Counted from the first letter of the stretch, positions 1-7,513 are shown. The stretch is DNA of 34,821 bases from Microbispora oryzae (GCF_017896165.1 NZ_JAFCNB010000038.1:1-34821); one strand, 5' to 3'. Notes: generated by a model from the letters alone, not told the origin. Numbers and translations are program-made.

Positions 1-1
1 C

Positions 2-331
2 AACAACGACTTCGGCGGCAACTGGGCCTCTACGACCGACGGACACCGGACGATCAACAACCTGAGCGGCGCCAAGATGGGCGACGTCTACCTGATGTAC
101 AACAGCGCGACCGGCGACAACTGCGTGGCCACCATCAAGGCGGTGGACGTCGGCACGGCGACGCACGTGTACGCGGGCCTGCTGGTGCAGGGCGGTTCCT
201 GGAAGACCCAGAACGGAAACTACAAGTACTACGCCGCGGTGAAGGCCAACGCGACCGACAAGTGCGTCCAGTACGACGGCGACGTCGAATACTACGCGGC
301 CGGCCGCTACACGTGGGGCAACTGCGGCTGA
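2..331 (+). CDS. SapA-like secreted protein, copy 1 (5' end outside window)
   Basis: Open from the left edge to TGA at 329-331, so the signal peptide and start are missing. The visible 109 residues align gap-free with the complete paralogue that follows at a constant offset of 662 bases. Pattern: an NNDFGG opening, VYLMYNSATGDNCV, a GGSWKT strand and a YTWGNCG end. Three cysteines are visible (DNC, DKC, GNC); the fourth conserved one would lie just outside the window. From memory the layout matches Streptomyces spore-associated protein A (SapA), a small secreted protein recovered from spores; the function of that family is not established. The divergent stretches (the post-signal loop and the DVEYYA/VVDTFL segment near the C-terminus) are where the two copies differ most. 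Confidence 0.75.
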   Translation, partial: NNDFGGNWASTTDGHRTINNLSGAKMGDVYLMYNSATGDNCVATIKAVDVGTATHVYAGLLVQGGSWKTQNGNYKYYAAVKANATDKCVQYDGDVEYYAAGRYTWGNCG

Positions 332-354
332 GTCCGTACACGCGACGATTCAGG

Positions 355-409
355 CGGAAGAGCACAGGCGCCCGTCGAACTCGACGTCTCAGTGCCGGTG
401 CTCTTTCCG
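355..409 (+). terminator. Hairpin after the first SapA-like gene
   Basis: CGGAAGAGCAC (355-365) pairs with GTGCTCTTTCCG (398-409) with one bulged base. It lies 24 bases after the stop codon. There is no clear U-tract, as is common in actinobacteria. The rest of the gap up to the next gene shows only that gene's ribosome binding site. Confidence 0.5.
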
Positions 410-546
410 TCCGCTCCGATCGAACTCGGGCCCTCATGCGGACGACGAGCCATTCTTCGACTCACCAAACGCATCGGCAGGGGGCGTGTTCGGCTCGAAG
501 GCAGACGATCAAGGCGCGGATCTCACGCGAAAACAGGGGAGTAGAA

Positions 547-993
547 ATGCGCAAGTTCGCTCGACGACTGGTCGTTCTGGGCGTGTCGGCGGCCGCGGTG
601 GCGGCGCTGGCCGGTTCTCCGGCCCAGGCCGCGACCAACCCCTACACGCCGGCGCAAGCCTGCAACAACGACTTCGGCGGCAGTTGGGCCTCCACGACCG
701 ACGGGCACCGGACGATCAGCGACAGCAAGGGTGCCAAGGTGGGCGACGTCTACCTGATGTACAACAGCGCGACCGGCGACAACTGCGTGACCACGATCAA
801 GGCGGTGCACATCGGAACGGCGACCTGGGTGCACGCGGGCCTGCTGGTGCAGGGCGGTTCCTGGAAGACCCAGGGCAACGACTACAAGTACTACGCCGCG
901 GTGAAGGCCAACGCGACCGACAAGTGTGTCCAGTACGACGGCGTCGTCGACACGTTCCTGAGCGGCCGATACACCTGGGGGAACTGCGGCTGA
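547..993 (+). CDS. SapA-like secreted protein, copy 2
   Basis: Complete 148-residue protein with the same architecture as the truncated gene before it. The ATG at 547 is chosen because GGGGAG sits just upstream and it yields a textbook signal peptide: MRKFARR, a hydrophobic VVLGVSAAAVAALAG core and an AQA cleavage site near residue 27. The mature part has four cysteines (QAC, DNC, DKC, GNC), enough for two disulfides. The family resemblance is to spore-associated protein A, small exported beta-rich proteins found on spores of Streptomyces relatives. Identity to copy 1 is very high along the mature region with no indels, so this is a recent or selectively conserved tandem duplication. No binding partner or enzymatic motif is visible. 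Confidence 0.8.
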   Translation: MRKFARRLVVLGVSAAAVAALAGSPAQAATNPYTPAQACNNDFGGSWASTTDGHRTISDSKGAKVGDVYLMYNSATGDNCVTTIKAVHIGTATWVHAGLLVQGGSWKTQGNDYKYYAAVKANATDKCVQYDGVVDTFLSGRYTWGNCG

Positions 994-1075
994 GCCGCAC
1001 GCGAGACGCCGCCCGGGGGAGGGCATGGCTCTGCGACGTCGACGCCGGTGATTTGCCGCCGCCGGAGGAAGGGGG

Positions 1076-1660
1076 TCAAGAGGTGAGCAGCGCCTCGAAG
1101 GCCGGGCGCAGCCGTTCGATGATCGCGTCGACGGGCGCGTCCTGGAGACCGTCGAGCTCCATTATGTAACGGCCGATGATCGTCCCGATCATGAGGGCTC
1201 CGCCCAGGCCGACGCGAAGGGCGGCGTCGTCGCCCGGCAGGGCCGCCGCGGCCTGTCGCTGCAGCTCGTTCAAGGTGTCGCACACATCGCGGGCCGACTC
1301 GGGGTGGGTGAGCATTGAGCGCAGCATCGCCAGGAACTCGACCGGCTCGTCGGTCAGCTTGGCGCGCAGCGCGGTGATCAGGAATTCGGGCACCGCTCGC
1401 GGGTCCGCCGGGGGCGCGTTCTCGCGCTCCGTCTCCCGCTCCGCTCGGGTCACGTACGCGAAGAGTGCCTGCTTGCTGCCGTAATACCGCATGACGAGGC
1501 CCGGGTCGGTGCGGGCGGAGGTTGCGATCGCGCGAATGGTCGTGCGGTCGTAGCCCCGCTCGGCGAAGATCTTGCGAGCGGCGGCCAGGATGCGGTCCTC
1601 GGTCTGACGGCGCTGCTCGGCTCGGGTCGGCACGTCGTTCAGTCTAATGAAATCGACCAC
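1076..1660 (-). CDS. TetR/AcrR-family transcriptional regulator
   Basis: About 194 residues. An N-terminal TetR helix-turn-helix spans roughly residues 16-62: RILAAARKIFAERGYDRTTI, then GLVMRYYGSKQALF, the classic recognition helix and YYxxKxxLF signature. The C-terminal ligand-binding half is helical and resembles the TetR_C_17-type domains of actinobacterial regulators. The GTG at 1660 gives the longest reading. A GTG at 1633 is an attractive alternative, because TAGACT lies seven bases ahead of it in the arrangement of a leaderless promoter. Its target is unknown: the convergent neighbour is the SapA-like gene and the upstream neighbour is a short membrane ORF. Ligand unknown. Confidence 0.85.
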   Translation of the reverse strand: MVDFIRLNDVPTRAEQRRQTEDRILAAARKIFAERGYDRTTIRAIATSARTDPGLVMRYYGSKQALFAYVTRAERETERENAPPADPRAVPEFLITALRAKLTDEPVEFLAMLRSMLTHPESARDVCDTLNELQRQAAAALPGDDAALRVGLGGALMIGTIIGRYIMELDGLQDAPVDAIIERLRPAFEALLTS

Positions 1661-1676
1661 ATACTCGAGGCCGCGT

Positions 1677-1823
1677 TCAGGCAGGTCCCCGTGCGGGCCC
1701 TCGCAGTTTGACCACCGTGAGGACGCCCGCTGAACCCGCGGCCACCCCCAGGAGGATCGACAGGAAGGACGCCATCGAGTAGAGATCCAGCCACCCCGCG
1801 CTCCACGCGTAGAAGGGCGTCAT
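1677..1823 (-). CDS. Putative 48-residue single-span membrane protein or gene fragment
   Basis: A 48-codon reading frame from ATG at 1823 to TGA at 1677. It encodes a plausible membrane peptide: MTPFYAWSAGWLDLYSMASF, a hydrophobic LSILLGVAAGSAGVLTVV span and a basic KLRGPARGP tail on the cytoplasmic side. The aromatic-rich entry, clean transmembrane segment and positive tail look non-random in this GC-rich setting. It ends 17 bases before the TetR start on the same strand. Its start abuts a decayed transposase on the other strand, so it may be the 3' remnant of a longer gene cut by that insertion. No clear ribosome binding site is seen. Not assigned to any family. Confidence 0.35.
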   Translation of the reverse strand: MTPFYAWSAGWLDLYSMASFLSILLGVAAGSAGVLTVVKLRGPARGPA

Positions 1824-1824
1824 G

Positions 1825-2129
1825 GCGGGCTCGTGGACGAGCAGGTGGCCATCGCCGACCGGCTCGGTGTCAACGCGGCCGCGAAAATCGGCTCGATCGT
1901 GGCCGGATGACCGCCGGGGCCGACTCCATCGCCGATCTGGACGCGTTGCGGCACGGCGGCATGGACAAGCTGTTTACCGGCATCCGCGCCCCGTCCACAC
2001 TCGGCTCTTTCCTGCGCTGCCTGAGGTGGGGAAACGTCCGCCAGATCTCGTTCGTGGCCGAGTCGATCACCGCCGCGCGTCGGCGAAGAGCGGCACCGTG
2101 ATCATGCGATCGTCGAGCAAGTCTTCGCC
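1825..2129 (+). pseudogene. Decayed IS1380-family transposase
   Basis: Three pieces read like an IS1380-family transposase. First, GLVDEQVAIADRLGVNAAAK followed by IGSIVAG, which runs into TGA at 1908-1910. Second, one frame over, MTAGADSIADLDALRHGGMD with KLFTGIRAPSTLGSFLR and WGNVRQ, ending near 2044. Third, in yet another frame, RHRDHAIVEQVFA, a motif found near the C-terminus of the same family. The join at 1907 looks like loss of a single base (GTGGCCGG-ATGACC). The jump from WGNVRQ to HAIVEQV implies a deletion of most of the catalytic core. Assignment is from remembered family sequence; no terminal inverted repeats could be identified. Non-functional. Confidence 0.65.
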
Positions 2130-2397
2130 GGCACCCCGACGGTCGCCCGCGCACCCGCGCACCAAGCCCCGCCTCCGAGCCCACCCCCAGTGGACAAGCC
2201 GCGACGCGCGCGGCGACCCTTCCACGCCCGAAGACAGCGCCGTCACCTGGCGAAACGGTCTCCTCGTAGAGGAATCGGACCGGAAACCGGTCAGAGAAAT
2301 GACGTGGTGCATCCAGGCTGAGTCTGACGAATGTCATGGACGAACGAGGTGTGATCACACTGCCCCGGTGCCGGTGCTCGCGGCGACGATCGTGGGC
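2130..2397. other. Gene-poor stretch downstream of the transposase remnant
   Basis: No frame here carries recognisable protein similarity or a convincing start. The only structure noted is the palindrome near its right end, given separately. Confidence 0.4.
2349..2360 (+). promoter_or_regulatory. Perfect 12-bp palindrome upstream of the membrane protein gene
   Basis: GTGTGATCACAC reads identically on both strands and lies 37 bases before the ATG of the four-span membrane protein. It could be an operator, for example for the response regulator encoded just downstream or a CRP-like protein, but there is only one copy and no direct link. Confidence 0.3.
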
Positions 2398-2820
2398 ATG
2401 ACAGACACCTCCAGCACCGGCCTCGCCGACCCCCGTAGCCGTAAGGCGTTCACCACCATCCGGATGCTCACCGGTGGATACCTCGCGCTCAGCGTGCTGA
2501 CCCTGATGGTCGTCGCTCTGCTGCGCGACGACACGACCATGGTCAACTCCGCCGTCTGGGTCCGCGGCACCATCGTGACGGTCAGCGCGGCGTTCACGTA
2601 CGCCTTCGCGGTCCGCGCGGCGCGTGGCTCCCGTGGCGCGTACCGCAGATTGCGCGTCATCGCCGCGGTCATGGTGACCGCGATCGTGGTGATCATCGCG
2701 CTGCCCGGCATGTTCCCCGTGTGGATGAAGCTGGAACAGGCCGCCTGCGGACTGCTGCTGCTCGGCGTGGTCGCGACGGCCTACGGGCGGCACCTGCGCT
2801 CGGTGTTCGCCACCGCGTGA
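2398..2820 (+). CDS. Four-span integral membrane protein, function unknown
   Basis: 140 residues, mostly hydrophobic, with four predicted transmembrane segments: about 22-40 (MLTGGYLALSVLTLMVVALL), 52-70 (WVRGTIVTVSAAFTYAFAVR), 85-102 (VIAAVMVTAIVVIIALPGMF) and 108-128. Short loops carry basic clusters (RAARGSRGAYRRLR) consistent with cytoplasmic placement. The ATG at 2398 has no strong Shine-Dalgarno; it is taken because hydrophobic sequence begins shortly after it. It directly precedes a histidine kinase/response regulator pair on the same strand, an arrangement in which a membrane protein is often the regulated target or an accessory sensor. No enzymatic motif is visible and I do not recognise the family. 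Confidence 0.7.
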   Translation: MTDTSSTGLADPRSRKAFTTIRMLTGGYLALSVLTLMVVALLRDDTTMVNSAVWVRGTIVTVSAAFTYAFAVRAARGSRGAYRRLRVIAAVMVTAIVVIIALPGMFPVWMKLEQAACGLLLLGVVATAYGRHLRSVFATA

Positions 2821-2916
2821 GCCCCGCCATCCGCACACACCACACACAGGAACGCCGTCTACCATGCCGTGGTCAGCACCGCCGGCCGGGCATGGCGGGC
2901 GGCAGAGGGAAACCAG

Positions 2917-4053
2917 GTGACAGGCATGCCGGACGGCGATCCGCAGCGATGGGCCCAGGGCTGGCGACGCACCTTCCTCGCGACCGGAATGCTGGTCTTC
3001 CCGGCCGTGGCCGCCTCCGGCGTGGCCGAATACGCGAACGGCGTCACGGCGATCGTCGGGTATGCCATCGTGGCCGTCTTCTGCGCCGCGTACGTGCTGG
3101 CCGGCCTGGCCTTCGCGCGGAACCGGCCGACCTGGGTGTGGACGCTGCTCGGGCTCATGACCGTGCTGTTCGCGGCGGAGTTGCCCATCGCCCGTGACTT
3201 CGCCTTCTATCTGGGCGTCGTCGTGGTCTCCCTGGCCGCGATGATACGGCGCCGATACCTGGTGCCGATCATCGCGGGCGGCGCCTTCGCGGCGCTGGTG
3301 GTGCCCTGGGCGGTGCGTCCCTGGCATCTCGGGTTCGGCTGGACCCAGGCGGTCATGATCGTTTTCACCGGCCTGACGGTGGTCGGCTTCTCCGAGATCG
3401 CCATCAGTAACCGTGCCCTGCTTGAGGCTCGTGCCGAGGTCGCCCGGCTGGCCTCGGAGGCCGAACGGGCCCGGATCTCCCGGGACCTGCACGACCTGCT
3501 CGGCCACTCGCTGACCGTCATCACCGTCAAGAGCGGTCTGGCCCGCCGCCTCGCCACGAGCGGATCGCCCCGCGCCGTCGAGGAGATCGCCGCCGTCGAG
3601 GGGCTGGCCCGCCAGGCGCTCACCGACGTGCGGGCCGCCGTGTCCGGCTACAACGAGGTGACCCTCGCCGGTGAACTCGCCCGCGGCCGGGAACTGCTGC
3701 GCGCGGCCGGCGTCGTCGCCGACCTGCCCACGGCCGCCGACCTGGTCGAGCCCGCCCACCAGGAACTGTTCGGCTGGATCGTGCGGGAGGGCATCACCAA
3801 CGTCGTGCGTCACGCCCGAGCCACCCGGTGCACGGTGACCCTCTCACGGCTCGGCGTGGAGATCGTCGATGACGGGACGGGGGCCGCCGCGCCCAACGGC
3901 AACGGCCTGATCGGGCTGCGGGAGAGAGTCGCAGCCGCCGGGGGGACGGTGCAGGCCGGCCCGGCAGACCCCTGCGGCTGGCGATTGCGCGTCACCCTCG
4001 GCCGGGCGGATCCTGAGGTGACTTTCGCCACGACAGGAGACAACGCGGTATGA
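2917..4053 (+). CDS. Sensor histidine kinase, NarL/DesK type
   Basis: About 378 residues from the GTG at 2917, chosen for GAGGG seven bases upstream; a GTG at 2869 would add 16 residues but lacks a well-placed ribosome binding site. The N-terminus has about six membrane spans (residues 20-160) and no large extracellular loop, as in DesK-like kinases that sense membrane state. A short coiled linker (LLEARAEVARLASEAERARI) leads into the HisKA_3 box SRDLHDLLGHSLT with phospho-acceptor His192. The ATPase domain shows the N box (EGITNVVRHA, Asn295), the G1 box (VEIVDDGTG) and the G2 box (GNGLIGLRERV). It would autophosphorylate and pass phosphate to the adjacent regulator, with which it overlaps by four bases (ATGA), implying translational coupling. 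Confidence 0.9.
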   Translation: MTGMPDGDPQRWAQGWRRTFLATGMLVFPAVAASGVAEYANGVTAIVGYAIVAVFCAAYVLAGLAFARNRPTWVWTLLGLMTVLFAAELPIARDFAFYLGVVVVSLAAMIRRRYLVPIIAGGAFAALVVPWAVRPWHLGFGWTQAVMIVFTGLTVVGFSEIAISNRALLEARAEVARLASEAERARISRDLHDLLGHSLTVITVKSGLARRLATSGSPRAVEEIAAVEGLARQALTDVRAAVSGYNEVTLAGELARGRELLRAAGVVADLPTAADLVEPAHQELFGWIVREGITNVVRHARATRCTVTLSRLGVEIVDDGTGAAAPNGNGLIGLRERVAAAGGTVQAGPADPCGWRLRVTLGRADPEVTFATTGDNAV

Positions 4054-4658
4054 CCATCCGGCTGCTGCTCGCCGACGACCAGGACCTGATCCGCGCGGCC
4101 CTGTCCGCGCTGCTCGACCTGGAAAACGACTTCGAGGTCGTGGCCTCGGTGGATCGGGGCGACAAGGTCGTCGACGCGGCCCGCGTCCACCGTCCCGACG
4201 TGGCCCTGCTCGACATCGAGATGCCCGGCCTCGACGGCCTCGCCGCGGCCGCGGTGCTCACCGCGCAGGTGCCGCAGTGCCGCGTGATCATCCTCACCAC
4301 CTTCGGACGCGCCGGCTACCTGCGGCGGGCCATGACCGCGGGCGCCGTCGGCTTCGTCGTCAAGGACGCACCGCCCGAGGCCCTGGCTGACGCCGTCCGC
4401 CGGGTCATGCGTGGCGAACGCGTCGTGGACCCCGTGCTCGCGGCGGCGACCCTGGCGGCGGGCGACTCCCCGTTGACCGGACGGGAACGCGACGTGCTGA
4501 ACGCGGCCCGCTCCGGCGGCACCGTCGCCGAGATCGCCGCGAAGCTCTATCTGTCCGAAGGGACCGTGCGGAACTACCTGTCGGCGGCGATCGCCAAGAC
4601 AGGCGCGCAGAACCGGATGGGCGCGGTCCGCGTCGCCGACGACCGCGGATGGCTGTAG
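4050..4658 (+). CDS. Response regulator, NarL/LuxR family
   Basis: 202 residues. The receiver domain (1-120) has the acidic pair Asp9-Asp10, the phospho-acceptor Asp55 in LLDIEMPG, the LTTF threonine and the VVKDAP lysine. A C-terminal LuxR-type helix-turn-helix (about 138-200) shows LTGRERDVLNAARSGGTVAE followed by IAAKLYLSEGTVRNYLSAAI. It is the cognate partner of the overlapping histidine kinase. Plausible targets are the upstream four-span membrane protein or the following CLC gene, but no repeated binding site was found to confirm either. The domain order and length are typical of DesR-like regulators. Confidence 0.93.
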   Translation: MTIRLLLADDQDLIRAALSALLDLENDFEVVASVDRGDKVVDAARVHRPDVALLDIEMPGLDGLAAAAVLTAQVPQCRVIILTTFGRAGYLRRAMTAGAVGFVVKDAPPEALADAVRRVMRGERVVDPVLAAATLAAGDSPLTGRERDVLNAARSGGTVAEIAAKLYLSEGTVRNYLSAAIAKTGAQNRMGAVRVADDRGWL

Positions 4659-4772
4659 AGCCCGCCCGGCGCCCCGGACCGGCCGGCGCGCGGAGCGGAG
4701 TGTTCCGGGCGGCTCGGGCGGTTGGTGCCGTGGGCTCTGTGACGCCAGGCGCATACGGCCCCGTGGGCCAAA

Positions 4773-4811
4773 TTGGATATACCGCCAAACTATTGCATAC
4801 TGCAATGGTGA
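4773..4811 (+). promoter_or_regulatory. Leaderless promoter with an overlapping palindromic operator
   Basis: TTGGAT (4773-4778) and CATACT (4796-4801) are spaced by 17 bases, a good -35/-10 pair in an unusually AT-rich island. The predicted transcript starts near 4808, so the ATG at 4811 would be almost leaderless. ATTGCA-TAC-TGCAAT (4792-4806), a perfect 6-bp inverted repeat, covers the -10 and the start point, the expected place for a repressor. Confidence 0.55.
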
Positions 4812-6577
4812 TGCCTGCGCTCCGGAAGATTCGTTGGCGACCAGGCTTCGTCACGTGGATCCGCGAGGCCCAGTGGGGTCTCATGGCTCTGGCATTCGTG
4901 GTGGGGTGTGGTGCGGGGCTCGGGGCCGTCGTGTTCCGCTGGCTGGTCAACACCTTCACAGAGCTGTTCTCCGGCCACGCCGACTACTCCGCCGCCACGG
5001 CCCTCGGCAACCCGCGCGTGCCGTGGCTGGGCGTGTGGTTCGTGCTCGTCGCTCCCTCGATCGGCGGGGCGCTGTACGGCCCCCTGGTGGACCGGTTCGC
5101 CCGTGAGGCGCGGGGACACGGGGTGCCCGAGGTCATGTACGCGGTGGCGCAGCGCGACGGCCGGATACCACCGCGGGTGACGGTGATCAAGGCGCTGGCC
5201 AGCGCGCTGTGCATCGGTTCGGGCGGGTCGGTGGGGCGCGAGGGTCCCATCGTGCAGATCGGCGCGGCACTGGGCTCGACGGCCGGTCGGCTGTTGAGGG
5301 TGCCCGAGGGCCGGATGCGCAGCCTCGTCGCCTGCGGGGCGGCGGGAGGCATCGCGGCGACGTTCAACGCGCCGCTGGCCGGTGTGTTCTTCGCGATGGA
5401 GCTGATCCTGCGCGACTTCACCGTCGAGTCGTTCGGGTTCGTCGTCCTGTCGAGCGTGACCGCCAGTGTCGTCGGCCGTTCCGCCCTGGGGGACGCGCCG
5501 TTTCTGCGGCTGCCCGCCTTCCACGTCGACCACCCGGTGCAGTATCTGATGTTCGCCGGCCTCGGTCTGCTCGCCGGCGTGGCCGGGACGGCCTTCAGCG
5601 GCGTGCTGTACCGCATCGAGGATCTGTGCGACAAGGTCTGGCGGGGGCCGGAGTGGTTGCGGCCCGCGGCCGGTGGCGTGGTGCTCGGGGGAGTCCTGCT
5701 GGTCCTGCCGCAGCTGTACGGCGTGGGCTACCCCGTGCTGGAGAACGCGGTCGACGGCCGATACGTCGTCGGTTTCCTGCTCGCGCTGCTGGTCGGCAAG
5801 ATCCTCGCGACGAGCCTGACGATCGGCATCGGGGGCTCGGGCGGGGTGTTCGCCCCGAGCCTGTTCATCGGCGCGATGCTCGGTGCCGCCTACGGGGTGG
5901 GCCTCCAGCATCTCGTCACCCCGGGGGTGTCCGGGGCTTCGGGAGCGTACGCGCTGGTCGGCATGGGCGCGGTCTTCGCCGCGGCGTCGCGCGCGCCGAT
6001 CACGGCCGTCGTGGTGCTGTTCGAGCTGACCGGCGAGTACAGCATCATCCTGCCTCTGATGCTCGCCATCGTGCTCGCGACGCTGACCGCCCGGGTCCTG
6101 AGCAAGGACAGCATCTACACGCTCAAACTCCGCCGCCGCGGCATCGATCTCGACGCCCGTGCGGAGCACGGGCCGTTCGCGACCGTCCCCGTACGGGAGG
6201 TCGTGGAGGCCCTTCCCAGCCCGTTGCCCGCCTCGATGCCCGTGGGCGACGCCGTGCCGATCCTGTCGCGGTCGCCGCACGGTGCCCTGCCGGTCGTCGG
6301 AGCGGACGGGACCTATCGCGGCACCATAACCGCGCGTGCCGCGGCCGAGGCGCTCACCGAGGAAGAGACACGCCGGCTGACCGTCGACGATCTCACGGAG
6401 CTGCCGTCCCCCATCACGGCGGACATGACCATTCTGCAGGCGCTGTCGATCCTGGTCTCCGCACCGGGCACCGGCCTGCCGGTCCTCGACGAGCGGCGGA
6501 CGGCGCCGGTCGGCTGGCTGACCCACCAACGTGTCCTGCAGGCCGTGCACGCTCCCGCCCCGGCTCAGGCCGCCTGA
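4811..6577 (+). CDS. CLC-type chloride channel/proton antiporter with CBS domains
   Basis: 588 residues. The first about 440 form the multi-span CLC core, and the last about 140 carry two CBS domains (PVREVVEALPSPLPASMPVG onward, then LPSPITADMTILQALSILVS). Ion-path signatures are GHGVPE (about 102-107), GSGGSVGREGP with gating Glu144, and KILATSLTIGIGGSGGVFAP. The GREGP glutamate is the residue that couples protons in CLC exchangers; its presence fits either an antiporter or a gated channel. The start is set at ATG 4811 from the promoter geometry; ATG 4805 and GTG 4808 are in frame, and a longer reading from 4649 overlaps the response regulator and adds no recognisable sequence. It probably moves chloride across the cytoplasmic membrane, with CBS domains sensing a nucleotide or ionic state. 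Confidence 0.93.
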   Translation: MPALRKIRWRPGFVTWIREAQWGLMALAFVVGCGAGLGAVVFRWLVNTFTELFSGHADYSAATALGNPRVPWLGVWFVLVAPSIGGALYGPLVDRFAREARGHGVPEVMYAVAQRDGRIPPRVTVIKALASALCIGSGGSVGREGPIVQIGAALGSTAGRLLRVPEGRMRSLVACGAAGGIAATFNAPLAGVFFAMELILRDFTVESFGFVVLSSVTASVVGRSALGDAPFLRLPAFHVDHPVQYLMFAGLGLLAGVAGTAFSGVLYRIEDLCDKVWRGPEWLRPAAGGVVLGGVLLVLPQLYGVGYPVLENAVDGRYVVGFLLALLVGKILATSLTIGIGGSGGVFAPSLFIGAMLGAAYGVGLQHLVTPGVSGASGAYALVGMGAVFAAASRAPITAVVVLFELTGEYSIILPLMLAIVLATLTARVLSKDSIYTLKLRRRGIDLDARAEHGPFATVPVREVVEALPSPLPASMPVGDAVPILSRSPHGALPVVGADGTYRGTITARAAAEALTEEETRRLTVDDLTELPSPITADMTILQALSILVSAPGTGLPVLDERRTAPVGWLTHQRVLQAVHAPAPAQAA

Positions 6578-6581
6578 TTTA

Positions 6582-6598
6582 CCGGGGCCGGACCCCGG
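6582..6598. terminator. Short hairpin between convergent genes
   Basis: CCGGGG and CCCCGG are separated by five bases in the 43-base gap between the CLC gene and the convergent SDR gene. Six-base stem, no U-tract; could serve both directions. Confidence 0.35.
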
Positions 6599-6620
6599 CG
6601 CGTGATTCTCCGATGGGTGA

Positions 6621-7415
6621 TCAGGTGAGGGTCGCGCCGCCGTCGACGGTGATGACCTGGCCGGTGATGTAGTTGTTGGCCATGAGGAAGAGCGCCGAGG
6701 CGGCGGCCTCCTCGGCGGTGCCGATGCGGCCGAGGGGGACGGTCGAGCCGGCGGCGGCGATGGCGTCGTCGGAGTCGAGCCCCGAGCGTGACCGCAGCAG
6801 CGGGGTGTCTATCTGGCCGAATCGGACGGCGTTCACGCGCAGCCGGGCGGGGGCGAGCTCGACGGCGAGGGCCTTGGTGAGGGTCTCCACGGCACCGGCG
6901 ACCGACAGCGGGGCGCTCATGCCGGGAAGGGGGCGGACCACGAGGATCCCGGAGCTGAACGTGAGCGAGCCTCCCGGGGAGAGCCGGGTGGCCGCCGCCC
7001 GGGCCGCGGCGAAGGCCGCACCCAGACGGGAGTCGAAGGTCGCCCGGATGTCGCCGGCCGAAAGGCCCGTCACAGGACCGACGCCGCTGAGCCCGCCCGC
7101 GGTGACGAACACGTGATCGACCTGGCCGGCCCGGTCGAAGACCTCTGCGAGAGTTCGCTCGTCCCCGCCGTCGCCGGGAACGCCCAGCACGGCGTCGTCG
7201 GTATCCCCGGCCGGGCTCGCGCGCCGCACCTGGGAGACAGCGGCCTGCAGCCGGTCGCGGTCGCGGCCGACCAGTACGACGCGGGCGCCGACCGAACGGA
7301 GCAGGACGCCCGCGGCCAGCCCGATGCCCGAGCTGCCGCCGATGAGTACGGCGGTCGTGCCGGAGAGGGCGTGCGGAAGCGGCGGACGAACGGGGACGGG
7401 AAGCGTGGAGCTCAT
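6621..7415 (-). CDS. Atypical short-chain dehydrogenase/reductase
   Basis: 264 residues with a Rossmann fold: nucleotide motif IGGSSGIG (about 25-32), an NNAG-equivalent TAGG, and a C-terminal GQVITVDGG strand. The catalytic region is unusual. Aligned on ALAVELAP, the Tyr and Lys of the usual YxxxK fall on Pro169 and Ala173 (segment APLSVAGAVETLTKALAVEL). Serines 154-155 in LTFSSGI remain. Such degenerate members exist among actinobacterial SDRs; they may use another chemistry or bind cofactor without standard reduction. ATG 7415 is preceded by GGAGGG. It is divergent from, and probably repressed by, the TetR protein next door through the shared operator pair. Confidence 0.85.
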   Translation of the reverse strand: MSSTLPVPVRPPLPHALSGTTAVLIGGSSGIGLAAGVLLRSVGARVVLVGRDRDRLQAAVSQVRRASPAGDTDDAVLGVPGDGGDERTLAEVFDRAGQVDHVFVTAGGLSGVGPVTGLSAGDIRATFDSRLGAAFAAARAAATRLSPGGSLTFSSGILVVRPLPGMSAPLSVAGAVETLTKALAVELAPARLRVNAVRFGQIDTPLLRSRSGLDSDDAIAAAGSTVPLGRIGTAEEAAASALFLMANNYITGQVITVDGGATLT

Positions 7416-7434
7416 GGAGGCCCTCCGATGAATT

Positions 7435-7448
7435 AAACCATCCGGTTT
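7435..7448. promoter_or_regulatory. TetR operator, copy 1
   Basis: AAACC-ATCC-GGTTT is a perfect inverted repeat with 5-bp arms, 20 bases from the SDR start. The same core, inverted, recurs in front of the TetR gene. Confidence 0.65.
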
Positions 7449-7491
7449 TTTTATTCGTGGTCGATACTGCCGTCCCGGACGGAGAGGAGTC

Positions 7492-7503
7492 AACCGGATG
7501 GTT
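7492..7503. promoter_or_regulatory. TetR operator, copy 2
   Basis: AACCGGATGGTT is the exact reverse complement of the core of copy 1 (AACCATCCGGTT). It sits 10 bases before the TetR start, the position expected for autorepression. Confidence 0.65.
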
Positions 7504-7513
7504 CAATTCCCTC

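Noticed and set aside
1870..3813. 647-codon open frame on the minus strand
   Set aside because: It is antisense to the membrane protein and histidine kinase, both with clear domains. Its composition (Gly/Arg/His/Asp/Gln rich) is that of a GC-rich shadow frame.
4649..4810. Extended N-terminus for the CLC protein
   Set aside because: It would overlap the response regulator and add Pro/Arg-rich sequence not typical of CLC proteins. A good promoter lies downstream of it.
4790..6550. 586-codon open frame opposite the CLC gene
   Set aside because: Shadow frame; the CLC motifs on the other strand are unambiguous.
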